In this document: positions 35,497-43,770 of the stretch, one piece after another | Position numbering within the stretch: the first letter of the stretch is position 1 | How the letters are laid out: each line of letters starts with the position of its first letter | NCBI GenBank assembly: GCA_035502995.1 | Contig: DATJTW010000102.1 | Span: 1 to 64,000, forward strand | DNA: 64,000 nucleotides | Direction: 5' to 3' | Source: CADEED01 sp035502995 | GTDB lineage: Bacteria; Pseudomonadota; Gammaproteobacteria; Steroidobacterales; Steroidobacteraceae | The notes under the pieces: generated by a model | Seen by the model: the letters and a program-made list of their open reading frames with translations, nothing else | What the model was told of the DNA's origin: nothing | Databases searched by the model: none | Program-made: the position numbers and the translations under genes

Positions 35497-35581
35497 TCCG
35501 GCGGCGGCTCTTCAGCGGCTCCGCGGGATGGGGCGGCGGATCTTCGACGGGGACGGGATCGGGTTGCGGCTTTTCGAGCAT
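35489..35581 (-). CDS. Possible proline-rich micropeptide
   Basis: 30 residues, MLEKPQPDPVPVEDPPPHP then a basic tail. It has an AAGG near the start and its end overlaps the 3' end of the opposite-strand glycosidase by 8 bases. Proline-rich short proteins of this type do occur in related bacteria, but coding potential is unproven. Confidence 0.3.
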   Translation of the reverse strand: MLEKPQPDPVPVEDPPPHPAEPLKSRRRIT

Positions 35582-35602
35582 GGCGCACCTTGGTCCGGCC
35601 AC

Positions 35603-35635
35603 CGGCAGGAGGCGATCGGCGATCACCTCCTGCCG
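35603..35635. terminator. Bidirectional hairpin
   Basis: 10-bp arms CGGCAGGAGG/CCTCCTGCCG plus an internal GATC pairing, located between the glycosidase end and the convergent small basic peptide gene. Confidence 0.6.
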
Positions 35636-35660
35636 CTGTAGGCCGCCGTCAGACGGTCGG

Positions 35661-35765
35661 CTACTTCCTGGCGTTGCGCTTCTCCGCTTTCGCGGCGCGC
35701 TTCTCCATCAGGCTCTTCGCCGGCTTTTTCTTCACGTTCTTCTTCTGGTCGAGTCCCTTGCTCAT
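35661..35765 (-). CDS. Conserved very small lysine-rich protein
   Basis: 34 residues, MSKGLDQKKNVKKKPAKSL followed by a Lys/Arg/Ala-rich helix ending NARK. An AGGAG site lies 6 bases upstream of the ATG. I recall very similar MSKGxDQKKxxKKKPAKT proteins as conserved short ORFs in proteobacteria. Function unknown; the charge suggests nucleic-acid or ribosome contact. Confidence 0.65.
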   Translation of the reverse strand: MSKGLDQKKNVKKKPAKSLMEKRAAKAEKRNARK

Positions 35766-35887
35766 GGGCTGCTCCTTGTGCTGACGGCCGAGTGTGCGCC
35801 GAATGCCGCGCCGCCAACAGGACTTTTTTCCGGAGCGGGGTTACAGTCGGCGCCGCGACTCGAACAACAACAAGGGAGGATGTCGTC

Positions 35888-36394
35888 ATGGTGTTAGGTC
35901 TGTCACTGGCCGCGTTCACGCAGCTGCACGTCATCATCAGTCTGATCGCCATCGTCACGGGCCTCGTCGCGATGATCGCCTTCGCGCGCGGCACCTGGCT
36001 GGCACGCACGACACACATCTTCATCTGGACCACCGTGCTGACGACCGTCACCGGCTTCCTGTTCCCGTTCAACGGCTTCACGCCGGCGATCGGCACGGGC
36101 ATCGTCTCGTCGGTGATCCTCGCCATCGCGTTGTTCGCGCTGTACCGCTCGAAGCTGCAGGGCGGTGCGCGCACGGTTTATGCGATCACCGCGACGATCG
36201 GCCTGTACCTGAATCTCTTCGTGCTGGTCGTGCAGAGCTTCCTCAAGATCCCCGCACTCCACGCGCTCGCGCCGAATGGCAACGAGCCGCCGCTCGCGGC
36301 GGTGCAGGGCGTCGTGCTGATCGCATCGATCGCGCTCGGCTTCTTCAGCGCACGCAAGGCGCGCCGCTGGGCGCCGGGCGTGCAGCTGGCCTGA
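35888..36394 (+). CDS. Four-helix inner-membrane protein
   Basis: 168 residues from the ATG at 35888, preceded by GGGAGGA at a good distance. Helices at about 6-28, 37-60, 66-84 and 95-116, with a further segment near 140-158 (AVQGVVLIASIALGFFSA). No catalytic motif is visible. It stands alone between two short genes. Family not recognised; DoxX-like small membrane proteins have comparable size. Confidence 0.75.
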   Translation: MVLGLSLAAFTQLHVIISLIAIVTGLVAMIAFARGTWLARTTHIFIWTTVLTTVTGFLFPFNGFTPAIGTGIVSSVILAIALFALYRSKLQGGARTVYAITATIGLYLNLFVLVVQSFLKIPALHALAPNGNEPPLAAVQGVVLIASIALGFFSARKARRWAPGVQLA

Positions 36395-36473
36395 GGGAAA
36401 ACCCCGGACGGACTCTGCGCGGCGGCAGGCCATTGCCGCTCTGCCGCCGACGCGCGTCACAGTCCAGCCAATG

Positions 36474-36487
36474 TGTCAGCGCTGACA
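36474..36487. promoter_or_regulatory. 14-bp perfect palindrome upstream of the EF-hand gene
   Basis: TGTCAGCGCTGACA is a perfect inverted repeat 73 bases before the EF-hand protein start and downstream of the membrane protein stop. Its form fits a dimeric regulator operator such as GntR or MarR type; the regulator is not known. Confidence 0.45.
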
Positions 36488-36560
36488 AAGGCCGCTCACA
36501 ACTCGCCGGAAAGATGCCTCTCGAAGCCGCCGATTCCGGCGGCATGTCGAGGAGAAGACG

Positions 36561-37154
36561 ATGAGTAGTGTTTCGGGATGCGGGGGCAGTTCGGCCGCCG
36601 CGTATCAGGGCGTGCACGCGGCGCGGGCGTCGCAGGCGCAACGCTCGCAGGAGCTGTTCGCGAAGCTCGACGTCAATGGAGACAGCGCCATCGACACCGA
36701 CGAGCTGAAGGCGTTCACGGACTTCGTCAGCGAGAAGACCGGCGGGTCGTCCATCGACACCGACGGGCTGATGAAGGCGCTGGACAGCGATGGCGACGGC
36801 AAGGTCAGCGGCAGCGAGCTCACGGACAATGCGAAATCGTTGTTCGATGCGTTGCGGCAGCAGTTGACGGGTACCGGCATGGGCGGTGGCGGGGCCGATG
36901 GCGCGGCGGCCGCGCCGGATGCCGACGAGCTGTTCGCGGCCATCGACACGGATGGCGACGGCAGCGTCAGCGCGGATGAGTTCAAAGCGGGCATGAACCA
37001 GGGTCATCGCGGTCCGCCGCCTCCGCCGCCGGGCGACGGGCAGGGTGGTGGTAGCGGCGAGGTGGGCCGCCTGATCGCCTCTTTGCTGGAGCAATACGGC
37101 GCGAGCTCGAGCGCGGGCGCCAACTCGACCTCGGCGTTCAGCGCCGCGGCGTAG
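36561..37154 (+). CDS. EF-hand calcium-binding protein
   Basis: 197 residues with three canonical EF-hand loops: DVNGDSAIDTDE (37-48), DSDGDGKVSGSE (75-86) and DTDGDGSVSADE (129-140), each with Asp/Asn at positions 1, 3 and 5, Gly at 6 and Glu at 12. The N-terminus MSSVSGCGGSSAAAY has no Sec signal, and the C-terminus is Pro/Gly/Ser-rich. Bacterial calmodulin-like proteins of this size often have roles in Ca sensing. A GAGGAG site precedes the ATG. Confidence 0.9.
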   Translation: MSSVSGCGGSSAAAYQGVHAARASQAQRSQELFAKLDVNGDSAIDTDELKAFTDFVSEKTGGSSIDTDGLMKALDSDGDGKVSGSELTDNAKSLFDALRQQLTGTGMGGGGADGAAAAPDADELFAAIDTDGDGSVSADEFKAGMNQGHRGPPPPPPGDGQGGGSGEVGRLIASLLEQYGASSSAGANSTSAFSAAA

Positions 37155-37170
37155 TCGACACAAAAAGAAA

Positions 37171-37193
37171 GAGGCCGGCGTCCTGCCGGCCTC
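37171..37193. terminator. Bidirectional terminator
   Basis: Perfect 9-bp arms GAGGCCGGC/GCCGGCCTC with loop GTCCT. On the minus strand it is followed by TTTCTTTTTG, so it looks like the intrinsic terminator of the OmpA operon as well as the end of the EF-hand gene. Confidence 0.8.
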
Positions 37194-37217
37194 GTCCCTA
37201 TCTACCAGGCGCGAGCG

Positions 37218-38117
37218 TCAGCGTTGCGCCATCTTGTCCGCGAACTTCCCGTCCGCATCGGAGAACACGATCTCGACGCGACGATTGAGCTGGCGGCCCG
37301 CCGACGTGTCGTTGCTGGCCACCGGCAGCTCTTCGCCCTTGCCGCTGGTGTCGATGCGGTCGCGAGAGACGCCGCGGGTCTCGAGCGCCGACGCCACCGA
37401 CGACGCGCGCTGCGCCGACAGTTGCTGGTTGTACTCGGCGGTGCCGCGCGAGTCCGTGTAACCCTCGATCAGCACGCGGGTCTCCGCATTCTGGTTCAGG
37501 TATTTCGCCACGCGATCGAGCGTCGTCGCGGCGCCGGGCTTCAGCTCCGAGCGGCCGGTGTCGAACAACACGTCACCCAGCGTCAGCACCATGCCGCGCT
37601 CGGTCTGCTTGGCCTGCAGCTCCGCGAGGGCGCGCTGCTGTTCGTCGAGTGCACGCTGGGCTTCCTCGGCGCGTTGCTGGGCCGACAGCGCCGACTGGCG
37701 CGCGGCCTCGGCGTCCGCCGCGTTGGCGGCCGCCTGGTTTCGCGCCAGGTCGACCTCGCGTTCGCGCGCTTCGAGCCGCACGGCGTTGCGTGCCGCTTCG
37801 CCCTTCGAGATCTTCTCTTTCGCGCGCACCTCGGCGAGGCGGGCTTCACCCGTCTCGGCCTGGCGCTTCGCGAGATACGCGTAGTGCACGACCTCGCCCT
37901 GCGGACGGTTCTTCTTCAGCGCGTTGTCCGCGTTGTCGAGAGAGCCACGCGCGGCCTGCAGTTCGCGGGTCGCGGACTGCGAGGCGAGCGGATCACTGGT
38001 CAGCCGTTCGACCGCGGCATGCGCTTCGACCAGCTCGGGCACGGTCTTCGGCGTGGTGGCGCAACCGATGGCCAGCGCCGCGGCGACGGCTGCACCCAAC
38101 AAAGGTAGTTTGTTCAT
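37218..38117 (-). CDS. OmpA-family lipoprotein with DUF4398 region
   Basis: 299 residues from the ATG at 38117. A lipobox AIGC marks a lipoprotein. Residues about 25-170 form a long Ala/Glu/Arg-rich coiled coil of the DUF4398 type (SATRELQAARGSLDNADNAL). The C-terminal OmpA domain (about 178-290) has FDTGRSELKPGA, IEGYTDSRGTAEYNQQLSAQRA and LNRRVEIVF, which contact peptidoglycan. It follows the small DUF4398 lipoprotein with a 2-base gap, so the two are one operon. It probably links the outer membrane to the wall. Confidence 0.93.
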   Translation of the reverse strand: MNKLPLLGAAVAAALAIGCATTPKTVPELVEAHAAVERLTSDPLASQSATRELQAARGSLDNADNALKKNRPQGEVVHYAYLAKRQAETGEARLAEVRAKEKISKGEAARNAVRLEAREREVDLARNQAAANAADAEAARQSALSAQQRAEEAQRALDEQQRALAELQAKQTERGMVLTLGDVLFDTGRSELKPGAATTLDRVAKYLNQNAETRVLIEGYTDSRGTAEYNQQLSAQRASSVASALETRGVSRDRIDTSGKGEELPVASNDTSAGRQLNRRVEIVFSDADGKFADKMAQR

Positions 38118-38119
38118 GA

Positions 38120-38485
38120 TCACTGACCTCGCACGTTGCGCTGGGATTCGGAGCGGAGCGCCTCGACGCTCGCGTCGACTTCGGCCGCGGATTTCTCCGC
38201 CTGTGCCGCCTGGCTGCGCGCGATGGCGACTTCCGCGTCGGCCGCCGCTTCCGTGGCGAACTGGTTCGCGGGCATCGGCTTCTTCGCGTCCATGGCCTTG
38301 TTGGCCTGCTGGAGCTTGGTGCGCGCGCGATCGAGATCGGCCGCGGCGTATTGCTGGGCCTGGCTGCTCTCGGCCTGCGCCACGAGCGTCTGCGCTCGCG
38401 CGACTTCTGCCGTCGGCAACGGGGTGCTCGCGCAGCCGATGGCCGCGCAGCCGAGGACGATGGTTAGTGGGGCAAGGGTTCGCAT
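38120..38485 (-). CDS. DUF4398-like small lipoprotein
   Basis: 121 residues from the ATG at 38485 (GGAG 8 bases upstream). A lipobox AAIGC is followed by a helical, Ala/Glu-rich region (AQTLVAQAESSQAQQYAAADLDRARTKLQQANKAM), the DUF4398 pattern. It is co-transcribed with the OmpA-like gene and may assemble with it by coiled-coil contact. Confidence 0.88.
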   Translation of the reverse strand: MRTLAPLTIVLGCAAIGCASTPLPTAEVARAQTLVAQAESSQAQQYAAADLDRARTKLQQANKAMDAKKPMPANQFATEAAADAEVAIARSQAAQAEKSAAEVDASVEALRSESQRNVRGQ

Positions 38486-38629
38486 GGCTCGGACTCCTCG
38501 AATCTGGGAGCCTGAATTTTCGCCAGCGGAGTCGCGCGCGTCTGTTCGCCACCGCCGCGACCGACCGCGGGATGCGGTTGTCGCGGCGGGCGGAGTTGGC
38601 CGACGTCGTGTAGGCCGGGCGACCACAAG

Positions 38630-38842
38630 TCAGTCCTGCGCGCGGTATGCCTCCGGGATCACGAAAACCTCGTCCGCGCGTGCGTAGCCGCCGTCGGGGA
38701 TGTCCTCGATCAGCACCATCGTGTGCGCCCGCGCGGGCTCGCCGAAGTATTCGACGAGCATCGCGGTGGTGCGGTGGACGAGCTCTTCCTTCTGGCGCGC
38801 GTTCATCGCGGCCTGGGGGAACTTGAAGTTGACGAAAGGCAT
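38630..38842 (-). CDS. 4-oxalocrotonate tautomerase-family protein
   Basis: 70 residues beginning MPFVNFKF, so processed Pro1 would be the catalytic base. The length fits a single tautomerase unit, and HTMVLIEDIPDGGYAR matches the family's second conserved strand. It lies 25 bases downstream of the SDR gene and probably shares its transcript. Confidence 0.88.
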   Translation of the reverse strand: MPFVNFKFPQAAMNARQKEELVHRTTAMLVEYFGEPARAHTMVLIEDIPDGGYARADEVFVIPEAYRAQD

Positions 38843-38867
38843 GGGGCTCTCCGATGCGGTAGTTGGA

Positions 38868-39629
38868 TCAGATGTTCATGCCGCCGGACACTTCGATGCG
38901 CTGCGCGTTGATCCAGCGATTCTCGTCGCCCAGCAGCGCGGCGATCATCGGGCCGATGTCGTCCGGCAGGCCGACGCGGCCCAGCGCCGTCGCGCTGGCC
39001 ACGGCCTTGTTGAACTCCGGGTTGTCGCGCACCGCGCCGCCGCTGAAGTCGGTGGCGATGGCGCCCGGCGCCACGGTGTTCACGGCGATGCCGCGCGGGC
39101 CCAGCTCTTTCGCGAGGTAGCGCGTCAGCACTTCGATCGCGCCCTTCATCGAGCCGTACGAGGCGCGGCCCGGATGCGCGAACCGCGCGAGGCCGCTGGA
39201 GAGATTGACGATGCGCCCGCCGTCGTTGATCAGCGGCAGCAGTTTCTGCGTGAGGAAGAACGGGCCCTTGAAGTGCACGGCGAAGACGTGGTCGAGCTCG
39301 GCCTCGGTGGTCTTCTCGATGGTGTTGTTGTGCGAGTCGCCGGCGTTGTTCACGAGGTAGTCGAACTGCGCGGCGCCGAGCCGCGTCAACGCGTCGCGCA
39401 CGCGGGTGACGAAGGCGTCGAACGTCGCGACCTTGCCGGTGTCCAGCTGCAGCGCGATGGCTTCGGTGCCGGCATCGCGAGTCAGCGCGACCACCTTGTC
39501 GGCTTCGGCGGCGTTCGAGTGGTACGTGAAGATCGAGCGGACGCCGCGCGCGGCCAGGGCGAGTATGGTGCTGCGGCCGAGACCGCGGCTGCCGCCGGTG
39601 ACGATGGCGATGGGTTTCGAGGGGGTCAT
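38868..39629 (-). CDS. Short-chain dehydrogenase/reductase
   Basis: 253 residues with the NAD(P) motif TGGSRGLG near residue 12, NNAG, Ser in NLSSGLARF and the active-site YGSMK. Classical SDR ketone/alcohol oxidoreductase of unknown substrate. It is divergent from the LysR gene, with a TATCTATAGATA palindrome and a LysR-type operator between them, so it is the likely target of that regulator. Confidence 0.93.
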   Translation of the reverse strand: MTPSKPIAIVTGGSRGLGRSTILALAARGVRSIFTYHSNAAEADKVVALTRDAGTEAIALQLDTGKVATFDAFVTRVRDALTRLGAAQFDYLVNNAGDSHNNTIEKTTEAELDHVFAVHFKGPFFLTQKLLPLINDGGRIVNLSSGLARFAHPGRASYGSMKGAIEVLTRYLAKELGPRGIAVNTVAPGAIATDFSGGAVRDNPEFNKAVASATALGRVGLPDDIGPMIAALLGDENRWINAQRIEVSGGMNI

Positions 39630-39640
39630 GGGGCTCTCCT

Positions 39641-39652
39641 TATCTATAGATA
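39641..39652. promoter_or_regulatory. TATCTATAGATA palindrome before the SDR gene
   Basis: Perfect 12-bp inverted repeat 12 bases upstream of the SDR start. It could be an operator or hairpin; it is also one of the CTATCTA-rich sites noted in the window. Confidence 0.4.
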
Positions 39653-39717
39653 GAGGTATCGGGTGAGGCCAGACTATTGGTCCGTCGCCCGTTGATAAAC
39701 CGGGTGTTTTGGAAACG

Positions 39718-39740
39718 ACTGTTCATGTGATATGAACAGT
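39718..39740. promoter_or_regulatory. Operator of the divergent LysR/SDR pair
   Basis: ACTGTTCAT-GTGAT-ATGAACAGT, a perfect 9-bp inverted repeat with a 5-base spacer, ending 4 bases before the LysR start. It contains a T-N11-A LysR box and its place suggests autoregulation. Confidence 0.6.
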
Positions 39741-39744
39741 GCCC

Positions 39745-40692
39745 ATGAACACCCTGGAATCTATGCAGGTCTTCATGCGGGTCGCCGAACAGGCGAGCTT
39801 CACGCGGGCGGCCGACAGCCTCGGATTGCTGAAGGCCACGGTCTCGCAGGCCGTGGCCCAGCTCGAGAACTCGCTGGGTACGCGCCTCCTTCATCGCACC
39901 ACGCGCAAGGTGCAGATGACGCTCGACGGCCACGCGTACTACGACCGCTGCAAGGAGCTGCTCGCCGACGTCGAGAGCGTGCAGACGATGTTCCAGCGCA
40001 GTGGTGAGGCGGTGCGCGGCCGACTTCGTGTCGATCTGCCGCTCCGCCTCGCCCGCTCGTACGTGATTCCGCGGCTGCCGGAGTTCCTGCGCGCGCATCC
40101 GCAGATCGAGTTCGAGCTGAGCACCACGGATCGGCTCGTCGACCCGGTGCAGGAAGGTTTCGACTGCGTGCTGCGCGTCGGCGCGTCACGCGATCCGCAG
40201 CTGATCGCGCGGCCGGTCGGCCAGCTCGAGTTCATCAACGTCGCCAGCGCGGACTATCTACAACGGCGCGGCACGCCGCGCACGCTCGAGGACCTGGCGA
40301 CGCACGACCTCGTGCACTACACCAGCGTGCTCGGCAGCCGCAGCGAGGGGTTCGAATACCCGGGCGGCGAGGGCGGCTTCAAACTACTGGCGATGAGCGG
40401 CCCGGTGGTCGTGAATTCGTCCGATGCCTACCACGCGGCCTGCCTCGCCGGGCTCGGCATCATCCAGGCGCCCGAGCTGGGCATGCGCGAGGAACTGGCG
40501 CGCGGCGAGGTGGTGGAGATCCTGCCGCAGCTGATTCCCGCGCCGATGCCGGTCTCGCTGCTGTACGCGCACCGGCGCAATCTGCCGAAACGCGTGCGCG
40601 TGTTCATGGACTGGGTGGCGGAGGTCGTGCAGCCCGTGCTCGCGCCGCGAACACCCGCAGCGTCGGCGCTCAGCCCGCGAACGACGCGCTGA
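39745..40692 (+). CDS. LysR-family transcriptional regulator
   Basis: 315 residues from the ATG at 39745. The N-terminal helix-turn-helix (about 1-60) has MNTLESMQVFMRVAEQASFTRAADSLGLLKATVSQAVAQLE. The effector domain follows from about 90 (GRLRVDLPLRLARSYVIPRLPEFLRAHPQIE). It is of the CrgA-like type common beside SDR genes. Its 3' end overlaps the convergent phosphoglucomutase gene by 23 bases. Confidence 0.94.
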   Translation: MNTLESMQVFMRVAEQASFTRAADSLGLLKATVSQAVAQLENSLGTRLLHRTTRKVQMTLDGHAYYDRCKELLADVESVQTMFQRSGEAVRGRLRVDLPLRLARSYVIPRLPEFLRAHPQIEFELSTTDRLVDPVQEGFDCVLRVGASRDPQLIARPVGQLEFINVASADYLQRRGTPRTLEDLATHDLVHYTSVLGSRSEGFEYPGGEGGFKLLAMSGPVVVNSSDAYHAACLAGLGIIQAPELGMREELARGEVVEILPQLIPAPMPVSLLYAHRRNLPKRVRVFMDWVAEVVQPVLAPRTPAASALSPRTTR

Positions 40693-42316
40693 CGATGTCC
40701 TTCGCCTGGTCCTGGATCCTGCGCAGGTGGTCCGCGCCCTTGAAGCTTTCCGCGTAGATCTTGTACACGTCCTCGGTGCCGGAGGGGCGCGCGGCGAACC
40801 AGCCGTTGGCCGTTTCCACCTTCAGGCCGCCGATCGGCTGATCGTTGCCGGGCGCGCGCGTCAGGATGGTCTTGATCGGATCGCCGGCCAGCTCCTTCGA
40901 CGTGATCTGCGCCGGCGTCAGCTGCGACAGCACCTTCTTCTGTGCCGGCGTCGCGGCCGCGTCGACGCGCGCGAACAGCGGGTCGCCGAGCTCGCGAGTG
41001 ATCTCGCGGTACGCTTCGCCCGGGTCGCGCCCGGTCTTCGCGATGATCTCGGCGGAGAGCAGGCCCGGGATGATGCCGTCCTTGTCCGTCGTCCAGACGC
41101 CGCCGTCGCGGCGCAGGAACGACGCACCCGCGCTCTCCTCGCCGACGAAGCCCAGCGAGCCGTCGAACATGCCGTCGACGAACCACTTGAAGCCCACCGG
41201 CACTTCGTACAGCCGGCGGTTCAGCTTGGCGGCGATGCGGTCGATGATGCTGCTGCTGACCACCGTCTTGCCGATGCCGGCGTCCTTGCGCCAGCCCGAC
41301 CGGTTCTGCAGTAGATAGTTCATCGACACGGAGAGATAGTGGTTCGGCGGCAGCAGCCCGACGCTGCGCGTGACGATCCCGTGCCGGTCGTGGTCCGTGT
41401 CGCAGGCGAACGCGATGTCGAACTTGTCGCGCAGGCCGATGAGGCTGGCCATCGCGGACGGCGACGAGGGATCCATGCGGATCTTGCCGTCCCAGTCGAG
41501 CGTCATGAAGCGGAAGGTGCCGTCGACCGCGTCGTTGACGATGGTGAGATAGAGGCCGTATTTCTCGGCGATCGCCGGCCAGTAGTGCACGCCGGCGCCG
41601 CCGAGCGGGTCCACGCCCATGCGCACCTTCGCGCCGCGGATCGCGTCCATGTCGATGACGTTCGCCAGGTCCGCGACGTACGCGCCGAGGAAGTCGTGTT
41701 CGTGCGTGGTGGCAGCCGCGCGCGCCTTCGCCAGCGTCACGCGCTTCACGCCGTCGAGGTTCGTCGCGATCAGGCGGTTGCTCTCGTTCTCTATCCACTT
41801 CGTGATGTTGGTGTCGGCCGGGCCGCCGTTCGGCGGGTTGTATTTGAAGCCGCCGCTGTCCGGGGGGTTGTGGGACGGCGTGATCACGATGCCGTCGGCG
41901 AGGGCGGCGGTGCGGCCCTTGTTGTACGTGAGGATGGCGTGCGAGAGCGCGGGCGTCGGCGTGTATTCGTCGCGCGCGGCGATCATCGTTTCGACGCCGT
42001 TGGCGGCGAGCACCTCGAGCGCGGTGGCGAAGGCCGGCGCGGACAAGGCGTGTGTGTCGAAGCCGAGGAACAGCGGGCCCGTGATGCCTTCCTGCTTGCG
42101 GTAGGCGCAGATGGCCTGCGTCATCGCGAGCAGGTGGGTTTCGTTGAAGCTGCGTTCGAAGGAGGAGCCGCGGTGGCCGGACGTGCCGAAGGCGACGCGC
42201 TGCGTCGCGACGGTGGGGTCGGGCTTTTCGGTGTAGTAGGCGGTGATGAGCCGGGGCAGGTCGACCAGAAGGCGGGCGGGGGCGGGTTTGCCGGCCAGGG
42301 GATTCTCATTGCTCAC
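40670..42316 (-). CDS. pgm: Alpha-D-glucose-specific phosphoglucomutase
   Basis: 548 residues, the length of E. coli Pgm. It has FGTSGHRGSSFERSFNE near the N-terminus, the phospho-serine loop VITPSHNPPDSGGFKYNPPNGGPAD, the metal loop DTDHDRHGI and the sugar/phosphate loop GGLKVETANGWFAARPSGTEDVYKIY. It interconverts glucose 1- and 6-phosphate in glycogen and envelope polysaccharide metabolism. Single gene; its end overlaps the LysR gene. Confidence 0.97.
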   Translation of the reverse strand: MSNENPLAGKPAPARLLVDLPRLITAYYTEKPDPTVATQRVAFGTSGHRGSSFERSFNETHLLAMTQAICAYRKQEGITGPLFLGFDTHALSAPAFATALEVLAANGVETMIAARDEYTPTPALSHAILTYNKGRTAALADGIVITPSHNPPDSGGFKYNPPNGGPADTNITKWIENESNRLIATNLDGVKRVTLAKARAAATTHEHDFLGAYVADLANVIDMDAIRGAKVRMGVDPLGGAGVHYWPAIAEKYGLYLTIVNDAVDGTFRFMTLDWDGKIRMDPSSPSAMASLIGLRDKFDIAFACDTDHDRHGIVTRSVGLLPPNHYLSVSMNYLLQNRSGWRKDAGIGKTVVSSSIIDRIAAKLNRRLYEVPVGFKWFVDGMFDGSLGFVGEESAGASFLRRDGGVWTTDKDGIIPGLLSAEIIAKTGRDPGEAYREITRELGDPLFARVDAAATPAQKKVLSQLTPAQITSKELAGDPIKTILTRAPGNDQPIGGLKVETANGWFAARPSGTEDVYKIYAESFKGADHLRRIQDQAKDIVSASFAG

Positions 42317-42401
42317 GGGGGTCGTCGCTCCGCGGAAAAAATGGAGCCCATTGTAGGCTGCCCCGGGAGCCGAGGATCAAGCTGCGTGGCGCGTCGTCGT
42401 G

Positions 42402-42617
42402 TCAGGCGGCGCGGACTTTGACGAGCTCGCTCTGTGAATTTGGCGCGGGGACGGGTTGGCCGGATTCGCGGAGTCCCTCGATGTGCAGCTCGATCGCTTC
42501 GCGAATGAGTTTGAGGACTTCGCGGCGCGATTCGCCGGTGGCGATGCAGCCCGGAAGATCGGGGACATATGCGCCGAAGCTGGATTTACCTTTCTCGACG
42601 ACGACGAGGTATTCCAT
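42402..42617 (-). CDS. hicB: HicB-family antitoxin
   Basis: 71 residues: MEYLVVVEKGKSSFGAYVPDLPGCIATGESRREVL is the HicB partial RNase-H-like domain. It ends shortly after the helical segment with no HTH or RHH DNA-binding tail, so it is the short form. Immediately upstream, where the HicA toxin should be, only a C-terminal fragment is left. Confidence 0.88.
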   Translation of the reverse strand: MEYLVVVEKGKSSFGAYVPDLPGCIATGESRREVLKLIREAIELHIEGLRESGQPVPAPNSQSELVKVRAA

Positions 42618-42626
42618 GGTTGCTCT

Positions 42627-42719
42627 CTAGTCCTTCTTGAGGCCCGAGCTTTTGAGGATGCTGTGGAGTGTACCCACAGGGACGTCCAAGCCAAGTTTTC
42701 CAGCGATAGTCGCGCTCCT
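42627..42719 (-). pseudogene. hicA: hicA toxin remnant
   Basis: Reading continues in the frame of the upstream gene after its stop: SATIAGKLGLDVPVGTLHSI and then LKSSGLKKD before a TAG. This matches the C-terminal end of HicA mRNA interferases (VPVGTLxSILKxxGL). No ATG, GTG or TTG suits a start, and the N-terminal part with the catalytic His is missing, replaced by the neighbouring gene. The toxin is therefore dead. Confidence 0.65.
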
Positions 42720-43262
42720 TCAGCGATCTCCGCGCTTGACGAAGGAAACATCGAATGCCGGACTCCAGGTCTTGCCGCCGTCTCTCGACGAGACCGCCCA
42801 CTCGCGCACGCCCGTGTCCTGCTTCTCCCAGGTAATTCGCTGCCGGAACGATGTGCCGTCCCGCTGATGCATCTCGCCTTCGAGCACCAGCGCGCCAGCC
42901 TTGAAGTTGCCCCAGAGCACCATGATCGAGCCGCGGTTGGTGACCCAGGTCTGCTGCCATTGTTTGCGGACCGGGTCGTAGCTGAGGATGCTGTCGCCGA
43001 TCAGTCCGTCGGTTTGTTCGTAGAGCTCGTGGAGGGCGCAGCCCTGGGCGATGGGCTCGATGCGGGCGCGGGCGATGGAAGGGCCAGTGGGGCTTTCGGA
43101 ATCCAGCGTGTCCCAGTCGCCGAGCCAGAAGTCGAGTTGGTGGTATTCGGCTGTAGTGCAGAGAGGAGAATTGGCCGGCGAAGATGTTGCCGCGGCGGTG
43201 AGAGCGATGGGCATGGCCGCGGATGCGGCCCAGAGCAGCAAGGGTCGAAACGTCCGGTTCAT
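42720..43262 (-). CDS. Exported DUF1579-like protein
   Basis: 180 residues from the ATG at 43262, chosen over 43274 because the AAGGAT upstream is better placed. The signal peptide ends near AAATSS. The body has YHQLDFWLGDWDTLD and later WEKQDTGVREWAVSSRDGGKTWSPAFDVSFV, the lipocalin-like strand pattern of DUF1579 proteins. Function unknown. It appears fused to the hicA remnant region at the DNA level. Confidence 0.75.
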   Translation of the reverse strand: MNRTFRPLLLWAASAAMPIALTAAATSSPANSPLCTTAEYHQLDFWLGDWDTLDSESPTGPSIARARIEPIAQGCALHELYEQTDGLIGDSILSYDPVRKQWQQTWVTNRGSIMVLWGNFKAGALVLEGEMHQRDGTSFRQRITWEKQDTGVREWAVSSRDGGKTWSPAFDVSFVKRGDR

Positions 43263-43335
43263 GGGCGCTGTCATCCTTCGGTGAGTTCGCTACAAGTACC
43301 CAGACGCAGCGAATCGCCGGATGCGGACAGGGCTG

Positions 43336-43755
43336 TTAGAGCCAGATTCCCGACACGGCCATCGCGGATATGAGGTACATGCCCGCCGCGAACCAGACGA
43401 CCATCGAAGCGGCTCCGGCCAGCGCGAGGCGAAATCCCCGGGCGAAAGAAATCGCCGCGATCAGCATGGCCGCGAAGACGGACCAGATGATCGCCAGATG
43501 GTTGAGCGGCGCCGCCTGGCTTTCGGGTGTGTCGACGCGGTGGTCGGCCCAGAAGACGATGGTGAACGCGGGCACGATGAGCAGGGGAAAGATCAGGGAG
43601 ACGAGCGCGGTGATGGATTGCCAGGTGTTCAGCTTGTTCAGGCGGTGCAAGGCGCGAATGCCGAAGAAGCCGGCGACCAGGACCGCGATCGTGACCGGCC
43701 ATAGATAGAGCGCCAAGTCTAGCGACATGATGACGGTGCCGAGGATCTTGCTCAT
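43336..43755 (-). CDS. Small four-helix membrane protein
   Basis: 139 residues with four hydrophobic helices (about 12-34, 44-68, 84-104, 110-135). Family not recognised. Its TAA stop lies inside GTTAGAG, the same arrangement seen in the cassette array to the right, but no full attC follows. Confidence 0.7.
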   Translation of the reverse strand: MSKILGTVIMSLDLALYLWPVTIAVLVAGFFGIRALHRLNKLNTWQSITALVSLIFPLLIVPAFTIVFWADHRVDTPESQAAPLNHLAIIWSVFAAMLIAAISFARGFRLALAGAASMVVWFAAGMYLISAMAVSGIWL

Positions 43756-43770
43756 GCTCGCGCGGGATTT

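Noticed and set aside
35489..35581. Proline-rich short frame as a firm gene
   Set aside because: Kept only as a low-confidence entry; the ribosome site is weak and it overlaps the opposite gene.
43263..43340. Decayed attC after the gene at 43336
   Set aside because: GTTAGAG with the stop codon inside resembles a core, but no second core or conserved stem follows, so it is not listed as an attC.
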